Of a stretch of 64,000 nucleotides of DNA, positions 15,309 through 24,153 are shown in pieces. Below the pieces are notes generated by a model. That model was not told the origin of the DNA and ran no database searches. It saw only the letters and a list, made by a program, of their open reading frames with translations. Source of the stretch: Pyxidicoccus sp. MSG2 (GTDB lineage: Bacteria > Myxococcota > Myxococcia > Myxococcales > Myxococcaceae); assembly GCF_026626705.1 (NCBI RefSeq), contig NZ_JAPNKC010000001.1:8512001-8576000 (forward strand), read 5' to 3'. The number at the start of each line of letters is the position of its first letter. Positions within the stretch are counted from its first letter, which is position 1. The translations under genes and the position numbers were made by a program.

Positions 15309-17941
15309 AGCGAGTCCTCCAGCTCCCAGCCCGTGCGGTTCCACTCCTGCGTGGGCTGCTCGCTGCTCTCATGGCCGAACATGAAGAAGCGCGTCCACAG
15401 CGGCGAGTCCCCCAGTCCCTGCGGCACCACGCGCACGTGGTGCAGGCCCGGCGCCAGGTCCTCGCCCAGCGTCACCGACACGGTGCGCGCGTACCAGCGC
15501 GCCTGCGGGCGACCCGCGGGCGTGGCGGGTGCACGAGACGACGCCGGCAGTGGCAGCACCCGCGCCGCGCGGGTGACACGGGGCAGGAGCACGCCACTGC
15601 GGCGGTGGGGCTGGCCATTGTCCAGCGTCACCGCCAGGCGCTGCTGCGGCCCGCTTTCCGGCTGCTGCGTATAGACGACGATGTTGACGGTGACGGCGCC
15701 CGGGCCCGGCTTGCGCACCGGCACGCTGAGGCCCTCGCCGTTCATCCGGTACACGGTGCGGGCGCCCAGCCCGCTGCCCGCCACCGGCGGCCGGTTGAGC
15801 GTGGCCGTCAGCCCTTCGACGGTGGTGCGCAGCATCACCTCGTGCTCACCCGGCGGCATCGGCGGCAGCAGCTCGCTAGCGCGGGTCGCGCGCAGCGTCC
15901 AGCGGTGCACCGGCTCTCCGTCCAGCACCACCTCCACCTCGCTGCCCAATCCCTCGGCGCCTTCCAGTGACAGGCGCAGCTCCGGTCGCGACGGTGAGCG
16001 TGCATCGAAGTGCGTGCGCACCGCGCGCCCCGGCGTCAGCAGCGTGGACAGCGCGCGCGTCGCGTCCGCGGCACCCTGCACGGGCTCGAGCACCTCCTGC
16101 GTGTCGGGGCTGCCCAGCGGTTCGAGCACCACCGTGGTGCCCGAGGGCGCGGACACCGTCTCCAGCCCCTCCGGCTCCAGGCGCACCTGGCTGAGCAGCT
16201 CCATCCGCGCCCCGCGCCGGGTCAGCTCCGTCACGTTGGCCGGGCGCAGGGGGTACCAGGTCCGCCGGTCCAGCGGCGCGTTGCGCCAGCGCACCCCTTG
16301 AAGGCCTTCATCGAGGTACGGCGCCAGTCCCGCCAGCCCGCCCTGTGGCTCCAGGAAGGTGGAGAGGAACACCGCCGTCGGCTTCGAAGTATGTACGCGC
16401 ACCTTGCGGGCTCCGGCCGGCAGGAACACGCGCGCGCTGGTGGGCACGGACACCGGCATCGGTCGGTCCGTCACCTCGCCCGTGCCCGCGTTGGCCGCGG
16501 CCGCGCGCGCCTCCGCGCAGGGCAGCAACTGGCCAGGAGTCCGCGGCAGGTCCGCGCTCTCGAAGGTGGCCGGCTGGGCCGCCACTTCCATGCGCGTCTG
16601 GTCCATCACCTTGCCGCGTGCGTCCAGCACGGTGAGCAGCATGTTCGAGGCCTTCTCGTCCGCGGCCCCGGTGACGCCGAGCCGCCGCGCGTCCAGCCGC
16701 AGCAGACGTCCGGCGGAGTCCATGTCGGCGTCCAGCTCCAGGTCCAGCGTGGCGCAGCCCGGGCCGGTGACGAACGCCTCGGTGCGGCGCGTGTCGGGCA
16801 GCCAGGCGATGCGCGCGTCGGGCTGCGCGGTGGGGCGCAGTTCCTCCGGCGCGAGCCAGGCACCGGCCGGCCCTTCCACCGTGTAGCGCAGGTCTTCCTT
16901 TCCCGCGTTGTGGATGGAGAGCGTGTGCAGGCCCTCCGGCACGTCGAGCACGTGCGACACCGGGGCACCGCTGCTCAGCGCGGGAAGGTCCCAGGTGCGC
17001 TCCGCGCCGGTGGAGCCCAGGGCGCGGACCGTCACGGGGCCGGCGGGCGTGGGCGTGCCGCCCTCGGTGTCCGGCGTGGTGCTCCACAGCCACAGCACCG
17101 CCTGCGCGGGGCCGGTGACGTTGAGGGCCACCGCGCTGCCGGCGCCCAGCCGCTCCTGCGCGGACTCGGCCACCTCCACCAGCGGCAGGCGGAACGGGGT
17201 GCGGTAGACGGGCTCGATGAAGTAGTCGGTGCCGGCCTCGCCTTCCGCGCTCAGCCGCTCCCATTTCTCCTCCGTCAGCTTGTGCCGCGTCTGCGCGGAC
17301 AGCTTCTCGAAGGGGAGGAAGGTGGTGCGCTCCACGCGCTCCTCGGCGCGCAGGTCGGCCGCGCGCTGCGAGGACAGCAGTGGCAGCCTCCGCTGGGTTC
17401 GCACGTACACGCGCACCAGCAGCGTGCCGTGGATGCCAGCGGGCTTCAGGTAGATGACCGCCGGCTCCGGGCGGGGCGGCGGCGGCAGGCGCACGAGGAA
17501 CTCGCGCTCGTCCGTCACCTGGACGTTGGGGTCCGTGGCGAAGGCGCTCTCCTGCAGCCAGGTGCCGTCCTCCTGGGGCTGGGCCTTGCTCTGCCGCGTG
17601 CGAGTGAAGAGGGGTTTGTCCAACAGCACCTGGTCCGGGCCGCGCAGGAGCACCTTGAGGCCGTACTGGTACTGGCGCTCGGGGCCGTAGGTGGTGCCCT
17701 CGGGCAGCATCAGGTGCGTGACGACGCGGAGCTCCTCGGCATCCGAGGGCACCTTCACACGCATCTCCTCGCCCGGCTTCAGCCGGTAGAAGACGAGCCG
17801 CTCGGCGCGGGCGAACTTGTCGTCGCGCAGCGCGGCGGTGGAGCCGGCGCTCTTCACCACGCTGGCGCTCGCGGCGTAGATGAGGCCCAGGGTGACGACC
17901 AGTCCCACCAGGGCCAGCAGGGCGCGAGACTTCGTGTTCAT
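15305..17941 (-). CDS. Membrane-anchored periplasmic beta-rich protein of the Pgs-like block, function unknown
   Basis: An 878-residue protein. The first 30 residues hold a Lys/Arg start and one hydrophobic helix (ALLALVGLVVTLGLIYAAS) with no clear cleavage site, so it is probably an inner-membrane anchor. The remainder has no other membrane segment and is dominated by short beta-strand-like stretches with Pro- and Gly-rich turns (for example RLPPPPRPEP near 155). I recognise no catalytic motif. Its ATG overlaps the PgsC-like gene stop as ATGA, and its own stop overlaps the next GTG as GTGA, so production is tightly coupled to both neighbours. A periplasmic scaffold linking the inner-membrane synthase to the large outer-membrane protein is a reasonable guess, resting on topology and operon position only. 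Confidence 0.7.
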   Translation of the reverse strand: MNTKSRALLALVGLVVTLGLIYAASASVVKSAGSTAALRDDKFARAERLVFYRLKPGEEMRVKVPSDAEELRVVTHLMLPEGTTYGPERQYQYGLKVLLRGPDQVLLDKPLFTRTRQSKAQPQEDGTWLQESAFATDPNVQVTDEREFLVRLPPPPRPEPAVIYLKPAGIHGTLLVRVYVRTQRRLPLLSSQRAADLRAEERVERTTFLPFEKLSAQTRHKLTEEKWERLSAEGEAGTDYFIEPVYRTPFRLPLVEVAESAQERLGAGSAVALNVTGPAQAVLWLWSTTPDTEGGTPTPAGPVTVRALGSTGAERTWDLPALSSGAPVSHVLDVPEGLHTLSIHNAGKEDLRYTVEGPAGAWLAPEELRPTAQPDARIAWLPDTRRTEAFVTGPGCATLDLELDADMDSAGRLLRLDARRLGVTGAADEKASNMLLTVLDARGKVMDQTRMEVAAQPATFESADLPRTPGQLLPCAEARAAAANAGTGEVTDRPMPVSVPTSARVFLPAGARKVRVHTSKPTAVFLSTFLEPQGGLAGLAPYLDEGLQGVRWRNAPLDRRTWYPLRPANVTELTRRGARMELLSQVRLEPEGLETVSAPSGTTVVLEPLGSPDTQEVLEPVQGAADATRALSTLLTPGRAVRTHFDARSPSRPELRLSLEGAEGLGSEVEVVLDGEPVHRWTLRATRASELLPPMPPGEHEVMLRTTVEGLTATLNRPPVAGSGLGARTVYRMNGEGLSVPVRKPGPGAVTVNIVVYTQQPESGPQQRLAVTLDNGQPHRRSGVLLPRVTRAARVLPLPASSRAPATPAGRPQARWYARTVSVTLGEDLAPGLHHVRVVPQGLGDSPLWTRFFMFGHESSEQPTQEWNRTGWELEDSL

Positions 17942-20900
17942 CGGCGTCCCTCCGAGGACGTCAGCTCGCCGGTGAGCACCACGGGCCTGCGGTGGCGCAG
18001 GGCCTCGTCCACGGCCTCCTCCAGTCCGTCGACTCCGGCCACCAGGTCCAACCGCTTCTGCGGCGCCGGGTGCTGCTGGAGGAAGTACACGCCGCGCAGC
18101 ACGTGCCGCCCCTGGCGCGCCTCCACCACCAGCCAGGGCAGCCCGTGCGCCGCGCTGTAGCCCGAGCGCACCGACTGCGTCACCGCGCCGGCGCGGCCCG
18201 CCCGGGCCAGCATCCGCAGCTCATGCACGTTCTGCTGCAGGACGTAGCGCTCGGCGCTCGCGGTGAGCGCGGCGAAGCGCTCCTGCAGCGCCGCGGGCAC
18301 GGGCCGTGTCGAGGTCTGGAGGCCGGGCTTCAGCAGCGCGTGCAGAGGGGGGGCCTCGGCCAGCGCCGGCTTCGTCAGGCCCGCCAGGGCCAGCTCCGAG
18401 GCGACGAGGCGGGGCCCGACGAAGGCGCCGCGCAGCGGCTCGGACAGCCACAGCGTGGCGACGCGCGCCCCGCCGAAGGTGCGGGAGAAGGCCGCCTGCG
18501 GGCTCGCGTCCGACAGGCCCGCCAGCTCCGGCGAGCCGTCGTGGTAGCGCACGCGCGTGGACAGCCAGCCCAGCGGGCCGCTCGTCGCCAGCAGCCGCTC
18601 CAGGTCCGCGGGGCGCTGCTCCGGTTGCAGCACCGGGCCGCCCACGTCCACCAGCACGTCGGCATTCACGGCGGGGCGCCCCGAGTAGCCGCGCACCTGG
18701 AGGACCAGGCCGCTCCCCTCCGGCAGCGAGCGGTGGACGGCCTGGTGGAAGGCCTGGAAGGTGGTGCGCAGCTGTCCCTGGGTGGCCGGGTGGAGCGCCC
18801 CTTCCGAAGCGCCCGGCATGGCTACCACCAGCGCGCGGCCGCGTGCCTCCTGCCACGCCTCCAGCGCCACGGCGAGCGTGCCCTGCTCGCGGTCCGGCGC
18901 GGGCACCCCGAAGGCGAGCGTCCCCGTGCCCGGGCGCACCAGCAGCGCCGCGCCGGCGCGGCCGGGCTGGCCCTCCGTGTCCGTCACCCACCAGCACGGG
19001 CCGGTGTCGGCGCAGCCGTCGATGGGGCGCACCTCCATGCCCATGAGGCCCGCCATGGCCGCGGCCCAGCGCGCGCGCAGCGGCTCTGGCACCGTCGCCC
19101 CGCCACCGCCCAAGAGCGGCGTGGCCACCTGCTGCTCCAGCACCAGCAATTCCGCGTCGGTGGGCCGCGGCGCGGCGCCTTCCGCGTACGGCGCGGACTC
19201 CGGGGGCGACAGCAGCGCGGCCCGGGCCTGCGCCTGCGTGAGGGGCGCGGGCAGCTCCGGCAGTCCCTCCAGCGCCAGCGTGGCCAGGTCATGGGGGTGC
19301 GCGCGCAGCACGCTCAGCCGCGCCTCGCCCCAGGACTGGCCGGGCTCCGGCGGGGCCACGTCCGTCATCTTCGTACCGGGCCACAGGCGCTCCAGCGCGG
19401 CGGGAACCTGGCCGCCCGGCACATGCAGCAGGGCCTTGCCGGGCGCGAGCGTCGCGTCGGCGCGCACCTGGACGCGCTCGCTCGAGGACAGCGCCACGTG
19501 CGCGTTGCGCAGGGGCGCGTCCGGCTCGATGAGGGCATCGCCCGTGCGCAGGCCGGCGCCCACCGTGTCCAGGCCGCTGGCGATGATGGCGCGGCAGCGC
19601 ACGCGCTCGCAGAGGGCGGCGGCGGCCTCGGCGCTCGGGGCTTCCGTCAGCGGGCGGGGCACCTCCAGCACGGGCCCGGGCGCGCCCGGCACCAGCACCG
19701 CGGTGTCCCAGCCCAGCCTGCCTTCCACTCGCTCGCGCTCCACCAGCGCGAAGCGCTCGGGCATTCCAGCCGGCGTGTTGGGCAGCGCGCGCAGCTCCAG
19801 GCCCAGTGCCTGGGCGCGCTCGCGCACCGCGCGCTCTCCTTCGATGCCGCCCGACTCCAGCCACGTGCTCGCGGCGTGCCACAGCGCCACGTACTGGCGC
19901 AGCTCGCTGTTGCGGCGGCGCAGCGGCACACCGCTGGCGTCGTTCTCACGCGCGGTGGCGTGCGCGAGCGCCATGACGCCCAGGGGGCTCTGGTCCAGCC
20001 CCAGTCCCGGTGCGCGTGCGGTGAGCTGCTCCGAGGGCAGCGCGGTGGCGGGGCGCGGCTCCACCAGCGACAGGCCGAAGCCGACGAGGCTGCCCACGAG
20101 GAAGCCCGCCAGCGACGTGTGCACCGTGGCCAACATCACCCGCGCCACGGCCTTCTTCTGGAGAATCTTCACCGCCAGCAGCGTGGGCACCAGGTAGCCG
20201 AAGCCGAACAGGTCCGTCACCTTGAGCCCCGGCACGCGTCCGCCCAGCGCCCAGCCGATGCCCCACTTCACGACGAAGCCGAGACAGAAGACGAGCACCG
20301 TCTTCCGGGGTCCTTCCAGGTTGAGGGTGCGCAGGCCCGGCATGGCCAGCAGCGCGCGGGTGCCACCCACCAGCAGCAGCACCTCCAGCAGCGTGGCCAC
20401 CAGCTTGGCGGGCTCCAGCCACGTGAGGGCCAGCAGCGCCGGCACGAGGATGCCGTTGAAGTCCCAGCCGTAGTTGAGATTGAAGCGCGCGGCCAGCAGC
20501 GCCGTGGTGAGCAGGATGATGTAGGCCTTGGGACTGGCCAGGAAGTCCTGCGCCACGTCCTCGTACATCAGCTCCAGGCTGGAGAAGGAGAGGTTGGTGG
20601 CGGGCAGCAGCACGAAGCGCAGCAGCGCGTAGGTGAGCAGCACCGGCACGCCCACCTGCCACAGCCCGCGCCGCAGCTTCAGCTTCCAGAAGGCGTTGGC
20701 CGTCAGCGGCACCAGCACCAGGCCGATGCTGTGCAGGCTGCGGTCCAGGGCGAACGACGTGCCCCACCGCGCGTCCAGCCAGCGGCCCAGGTGCGGCAGC
20801 AGCACCGCCTCGCTGAGTGCGCGCACCAGCACGCTGGAGAGGACGATGGCGAAGAAGCGGTCTCTACCGAAGAACTCGCTCCACGCTCCCGTCCGGCTCA

Positions 20901-21144
20901 TCCCGGTGGAGAGCCCCAGTGCGAGCGCGTAGGTGAGCATCGCCTCCGCCACGACGGTGACGCCCGCCTCCGGGTGGATGACGAAGACGGAGGCCAGATA
21001 GCCAGGCACCACCAGTCCCACGAAGACCCACCCGAACATCTCGGTGAGCAGGGCGAGGATGAGCACGCCCACGAGCACCGCCGCCAGAATGGAGGTGTCG
21101 AGGGAGTAGGCCGGGAACAGGGTCAGTGTGGAGAAGAGCGCCAT
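17938..21144 (-). CDS. PgsC/CapC-like polytopic membrane protein with duplicated PgsC unit and large soluble C-terminus
   Basis: 1068 residues from ATG 21144, which has GGAG seven bases upstream; a TTG 18 bases earlier is an alternative start. Residues 1-385 hold about ten hydrophobic segments. Residues 38-51 (GWVFVGLVVPGYLA), a following H-P-E and E-A-M-L-T-Y, then F-G-R-D-R-F-F-A near 91-100, are the hallmarks of PgsC/CapC, the membrane partner of PgsB in poly-gamma-glutamate synthesis. A second copy starts near 226 (GWDFNGILVPALLALTWLEP) and continues to G-P-R-K-T-V-L-V. Bacillus PgsC is a single unit of about 150 residues, so this looks like a tandem duplication. Residues 390-1068 are soluble, Ala/Gly/Pro-rich and without a motif I know. 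It is the first gene of the coupled block, ending in an ATGA overlap. Confidence 0.82.
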   Translation of the reverse strand: MALFSTLTLFPAYSLDTSILAAVLVGVLILALLTEMFGWVFVGLVVPGYLASVFVIHPEAGVTVVAEAMLTYALALGLSTGMSRTGAWSEFFGRDRFFAIVLSSVLVRALSEAVLLPHLGRWLDARWGTSFALDRSLHSIGLVLVPLTANAFWKLKLRRGLWQVGVPVLLTYALLRFVLLPATNLSFSSLELMYEDVAQDFLASPKAYIILLTTALLAARFNLNYGWDFNGILVPALLALTWLEPAKLVATLLEVLLLVGGTRALLAMPGLRTLNLEGPRKTVLVFCLGFVVKWGIGWALGGRVPGLKVTDLFGFGYLVPTLLAVKILQKKAVARVMLATVHTSLAGFLVGSLVGFGLSLVEPRPATALPSEQLTARAPGLGLDQSPLGVMALAHATARENDASGVPLRRRNSELRQYVALWHAASTWLESGGIEGERAVRERAQALGLELRALPNTPAGMPERFALVERERVEGRLGWDTAVLVPGAPGPVLEVPRPLTEAPSAEAAAALCERVRCRAIIASGLDTVGAGLRTGDALIEPDAPLRNAHVALSSSERVQVRADATLAPGKALLHVPGGQVPAALERLWPGTKMTDVAPPEPGQSWGEARLSVLRAHPHDLATLALEGLPELPAPLTQAQARAALLSPPESAPYAEGAAPRPTDAELLVLEQQVATPLLGGGGATVPEPLRARWAAAMAGLMGMEVRPIDGCADTGPCWWVTDTEGQPGRAGAALLVRPGTGTLAFGVPAPDREQGTLAVALEAWQEARGRALVVAMPGASEGALHPATQGQLRTTFQAFHQAVHRSLPEGSGLVLQVRGYSGRPAVNADVLVDVGGPVLQPEQRPADLERLLATSGPLGWLSTRVRYHDGSPELAGLSDASPQAAFSRTFGGARVATLWLSEPLRGAFVGPRLVASELALAGLTKPALAEAPPLHALLKPGLQTSTRPVPAALQERFAALTASAERYVLQQNVHELRMLARAGRAGAVTQSVRSGYSAAHGLPWLVVEARQGRHVLRGVYFLQQHPAPQKRLDLVAGVDGLEEAVDEALRHRRPVVLTGELTSSEGRR

Positions 21145-21179
21145 GACGTCGCTCCGCGCCAAGCTAAGGAGCCTCTTCT

Positions 21180-21260
21180 CACCGGCCAGTAAGGCACTCC
21201 CAGGGATGCGTGTACCGTCGGCCAGGGAACCGACGGGACACGTCCGACTGCTGGCCGGTG
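21180..21260. promoter_or_regulatory. Nested inverted repeats in the leader of the Pgs-like operon
   Basis: The 224-bp gap before the PgsC-like gene contains a perfect 10-bp outer inverted repeat (CACCGGCCAG at 21180-21189, CTGGCCGGTG at 21251-21260). It encloses a perfect 7-bp inner repeat (CCGTCGG at 21215-21221, CCGACGG at 21230-21236, 8-nt loop). In a minus-strand transcript this would fold into a long-range stem with a hairpin inside. No T-run follows, so a plain terminator for the upstream lipoprotein gene is unlikely. A structured leader, attenuator or operator pair is possible. Confidence 0.4.
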
Positions 21261-21368
21261 GACAGTGCCACCGCCCGAAGGTGCAGACGGGAGTCTTCGG
21301 GTGTGCGTGAGCGCGTGCGTCAGCGCCTCAGCGGCACACGGACTGCACGCACCACGTGCCCGGGAGGA

Positions 21369-22625
21369 TCAGCGACAGGCGGTGGAGCTGGCGGCCACGG
21401 GGCAGCCCAGGCCATTGCCCGGAAGTGAGCACGGCACGGTGTCCGCCAGCGCCTGGATGACGGCGTCCGCCGCGGCGCCGGCGCCTCGCAGCGTCGCGGA
21501 CTGCTCCAGGTGGAGGAAGCGGTCGCTGGCGGCGAGCGCGTCGGCGTAGCAGGCATCCCCGGCGCCATTGTCGATGCGGCCCTGGACGTTGGTGGTGCCG
21601 CACAGGGCGCGGTGCTTGCCAGAGTCGTCAGGCGCGTTGCACGAGAAGGCGCGGCGCGGGCTCGCGGGCAGGTGCTGGTTGAGGGCGTCGCGCAGGCGCA
21701 CGGACAGCGAGCCGGCGCGGTCCTTCGAGGTGCCGTCGCTGACGACGGCGGCCTCGGGTCCGTCGCCCGCCACGTCCATGCCGTGGACGCTCACCGCGAT
21801 GCCGGCGGGGTAGGTGTCGCGCAGGGCGCGGTGGGCGGAGGTGAAGAAGGTGTTGGCGTAGTGCGCGGCGTCGGACAGGCGCAGGCCGGTGGTGCCGCAC
21901 ACGCCAGTGGTGCCGCTGCACGGGCTGGCAGCAGCGCCGGCGCAGCGGTTGGCCCCGGTGATGAGCAGCGCGCGGGCACCGAGCGCCACGAGTTGCTCCG
22001 CGCCCTGGCGCAGGGTGCCCTCGTCGGAGTCGGCGTGCGGCGTCTCCAGCCACAAGTCCCGCGCGGGCGCGAGGTTGATGATGAATGTGCCGCCACCGCG
22101 GCCCTGGGTCGTGTCGGCGAGGACGAGCCACCCGTTGCCGCTGTCGTCGTCGCGGTAGGTGGAGAGCGAGTAGCCGAGCTGCGCGAAGTCCTGCACGCGC
22201 TCTGTGGAGGCGCCGGTGGCGAGCAGCTCGCGGAAGGCCCGCTCGAAGGCGGTGAGCTCGGTGCCGCCCGGCTCGCGGAAGCCCTCGCTCTTCGCCGCGG
22301 TGATGGGCACCGTGCCGAGCCACGTGCGCAGGCTTCCCTGCTGGAAGGGCAGGCCGGCGGGCAGCGCGCATTGGGTAAGCGGCGCGGGCGACGTGGACTC
22401 CGGCGTGGGTGTGGGCTCGTCGGAGGCCGTCTCTGGCAGCGAGGGCGCGGAGGTGTCGGGCGTCGTGCCCGAGACAGGCTGGGACGGCGTCGAGGGCGCG
22501 GGGGACTCCACCGCACCCGGCGCGTCGGTCGAACCCATACCGCCGCCAGCGCCGCCAGTGCAGCCGATGACGGCGAGGAGAACCAGCGAGAGGGCGAGCG
22601 AGCGCTTTGGGAAGGTCGTCGTCAT
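21369..22625 (-). CDS. Lipoprotein paralogue of the poly-gamma-glutamate hydrolase-like enzyme
   Basis: 418 residues. The N-terminus ends in a lipobox (LLAVIGC), followed by a Pro/Ser/Thr-rich tether to about residue 105. The catalytic-looking part shares the motif order of the protein at 14205-15308: L-E-T-P-H-A-D-S-D-E-G-T near 196, D-A-A-H, S-V-H-G-M near 280, V-V-S-D-G-T, T-N-V-Q-G-R and F-L-H-L-E-Q-S near 371. I therefore read it as a second hydrolase-like enzyme, tethered to a membrane while its paralogue is secreted. Several Cys (six or more after the lipid-bearing one) suggest disulfides. No Shine-Dalgarno is evident before the ATG. It lies 224 bp upstream of the PgsC-like gene in the same direction and may have its own promoter. 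Confidence 0.65.
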   Translation of the reverse strand: MTTTFPKRSLALSLVLLAVIGCTGGAGGGMGSTDAPGAVESPAPSTPSQPVSGTTPDTSAPSLPETASDEPTPTPESTSPAPLTQCALPAGLPFQQGSLRTWLGTVPITAAKSEGFREPGGTELTAFERAFRELLATGASTERVQDFAQLGYSLSTYRDDDSGNGWLVLADTTQGRGGGTFIINLAPARDLWLETPHADSDEGTLRQGAEQLVALGARALLITGANRCAGAAASPCSGTTGVCGTTGLRLSDAAHYANTFFTSAHRALRDTYPAGIAVSVHGMDVAGDGPEAAVVSDGTSKDRAGSLSVRLRDALNQHLPASPRRAFSCNAPDDSGKHRALCGTTNVQGRIDNGAGDACYADALAASDRFLHLEQSATLRGAGAAADAVIQALADTVPCSLPGNGLGCPVAASSTACR

Positions 22626-22733
22626 TGACGAAGCCGAACAGCCGACCGGTAGCGACCATTCTTTCGACCGCGCCCGGCACGGGACGGGCCACGGGGCGGT
22701 CGCCCGTCCGCTCGCTCCATGAATGGCGGGCCG

Positions 22734-24056
22734 TCAGTAGAAGAAGCGCGTCGACAGGATGAGGCGCACCGCATTGGCCGCGCGTCCGTCCTGGTCCTGC
22801 CGCCGGCCGAAGAGCAGCTCGGCGCCCACCTCGAAGGAGCGCACGGGCCGCACCTTGAGGTTGCCGGAGAGGTAGTGCGTCGTCTCCAGCGTGGTGCTGG
22901 GGAGCGACGCGGGCGGGGACACGTCCAGGTAGCCGTAGGTGAAGGTGGAGGCGAGCCACTCCGTCCACTGCGGCTCGAGGCCGACGTAGAAGCCGAGCGA
23001 CGTCACGGGCTCCAGCCGTCCCGGCGCCACGACGACCGCGTCCAGGCCCTGTCCCATCAGGTCGCCGATGTAGCTGCCCAGGCCGCTGCCGTAGTGGACC
23101 TGGGCGGACACGCGCCACTTCGAGGGCGCCCACGTCCACAGCGCGTTCAGCATGACACCGCGGCCCAGGGCATCGTCCCCGGTATCGCTTTCCAGCTCGT
23201 AATAGGAGAACCATCGCGCCAGTGCCGCCAGGCGGAGGATGCGCCCTTCGCCGAAGCTCCGCTCCAGCGCGGCGGCCACGTCCGGCAGGGGCATGCGGAC
23301 CGCCTCCGCTTCGTCGTCGGCGAGCGTGAAGTCCGGCTCCGGCCGCTCCAGCGACACCTGCACGAGCAGCGGCCCCAGCGTGGGGCCATAGCGCAGCATC
23401 TCCCGTCGCGCGGCCAGCATGGAGCCCGGCCCCTGGAAGTCGAGCGTGTCGGGAATGGAATCCAGCCCCATGAAGGTGGACCACTTGCGTCCCGCCAGGA
23501 GCGGGCCGACGGAGGCGTACACCTCGTAGACGCGGAAGTCGCCGCCGCTCGAGCCCTCGCCGTAGAAGTCGCCGGACACATGTCCGATGAGCGGCCCCAG
23601 CCGGGACAGCTTGCCGCCCTCGAAGAAGAGGCGGCTCTGCTTCGCGTTGAAGTTGAGGTTGGGCCCGCGCAGCTGGGTGCCGATGGGGATGGAGGAGAGG
23701 ACGAAGTCCTCCTCGTTGGCGATGGGCTTGAAGTCGTAGTTGAGGTCCACCTTGATGCGGCCGCGGAAGGTGACGTAGCCGCGCTTCAGGTCCTCCTCGG
23801 TGGCCGGCCCCGTCCTGACGACGATGCCGGTGAGGTCCGGGTCGATGAGGGCACCCGGGACTTCCTCCGGCTTCTCCTGGGTGGTGGGCGGCTCGGGCTG
23901 CTCGGACTCGGTGGCCTCCTCGGCGATGGAGACGCCGGCGTCCGGGGTCGTGCCCGCGTCGGAGGCCGCGTCCGTCGTGTCGGGAGCAGGGAAGGCGAGG
24001 GCGCCGGCCGCGACGAGCGACAGCGCGCACAGCACCACCTGGCTGACGCTCCGCAT
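22734..24056 (-). CDS. DcaP-like outer-membrane porin
   Basis: 440 residues from ATG 24056, preceded by GGGAG; an upstream in-frame start lacks a signal-like N-terminus. There is a signal peptide (VVLCALSLVAAGALA), then an acidic Pro/Thr/Asp-rich linker to about residue 70, then beta-barrel sequence. Landmarks of the DcaP porin family are visible: G-R-I-K-V-D-L-N-Y-D-F, F-V-L-S-S-I-P, N-F-N-A-K-Q-S-R-L-F-F, W-S-T-F-M-G, and D-T-L-D-F-Q-G-P-G. The chain ends in R-F-F-Y, an aromatic C-terminus as required for BAM-dependent insertion. DcaP porins take up small, often negatively charged molecules. An outer-membrane channel next to a polymer system may be incidental; the 108-bp gap to the lipoprotein gene allows co-transcription. 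Confidence 0.8.
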   Translation of the reverse strand: MRSVSQVVLCALSLVAAGALAFPAPDTTDAASDAGTTPDAGVSIAEEATESEQPEPPTTQEKPEEVPGALIDPDLTGIVVRTGPATEEDLKRGYVTFRGRIKVDLNYDFKPIANEEDFVLSSIPIGTQLRGPNLNFNAKQSRLFFEGGKLSRLGPLIGHVSGDFYGEGSSGGDFRVYEVYASVGPLLAGRKWSTFMGLDSIPDTLDFQGPGSMLAARREMLRYGPTLGPLLVQVSLERPEPDFTLADDEAEAVRMPLPDVAAALERSFGEGRILRLAALARWFSYYELESDTGDDALGRGVMLNALWTWAPSKWRVSAQVHYGSGLGSYIGDLMGQGLDAVVVAPGRLEPVTSLGFYVGLEPQWTEWLASTFTYGYLDVSPPASLPSTTLETTHYLSGNLKVRPVRSFEVGAELLFGRRQDQDGRAANAVRLILSTRFFY

Positions 24057-24153
24057 GGGGCCCGCTCCCGGCTTCCGAGGGGGAAGTGGAGGGAGAGGAT
24101 GCGGAGTCACCGCCGGGGCAGCACCACGCCCCGGGGTGCCGCGACGCTGTCGA

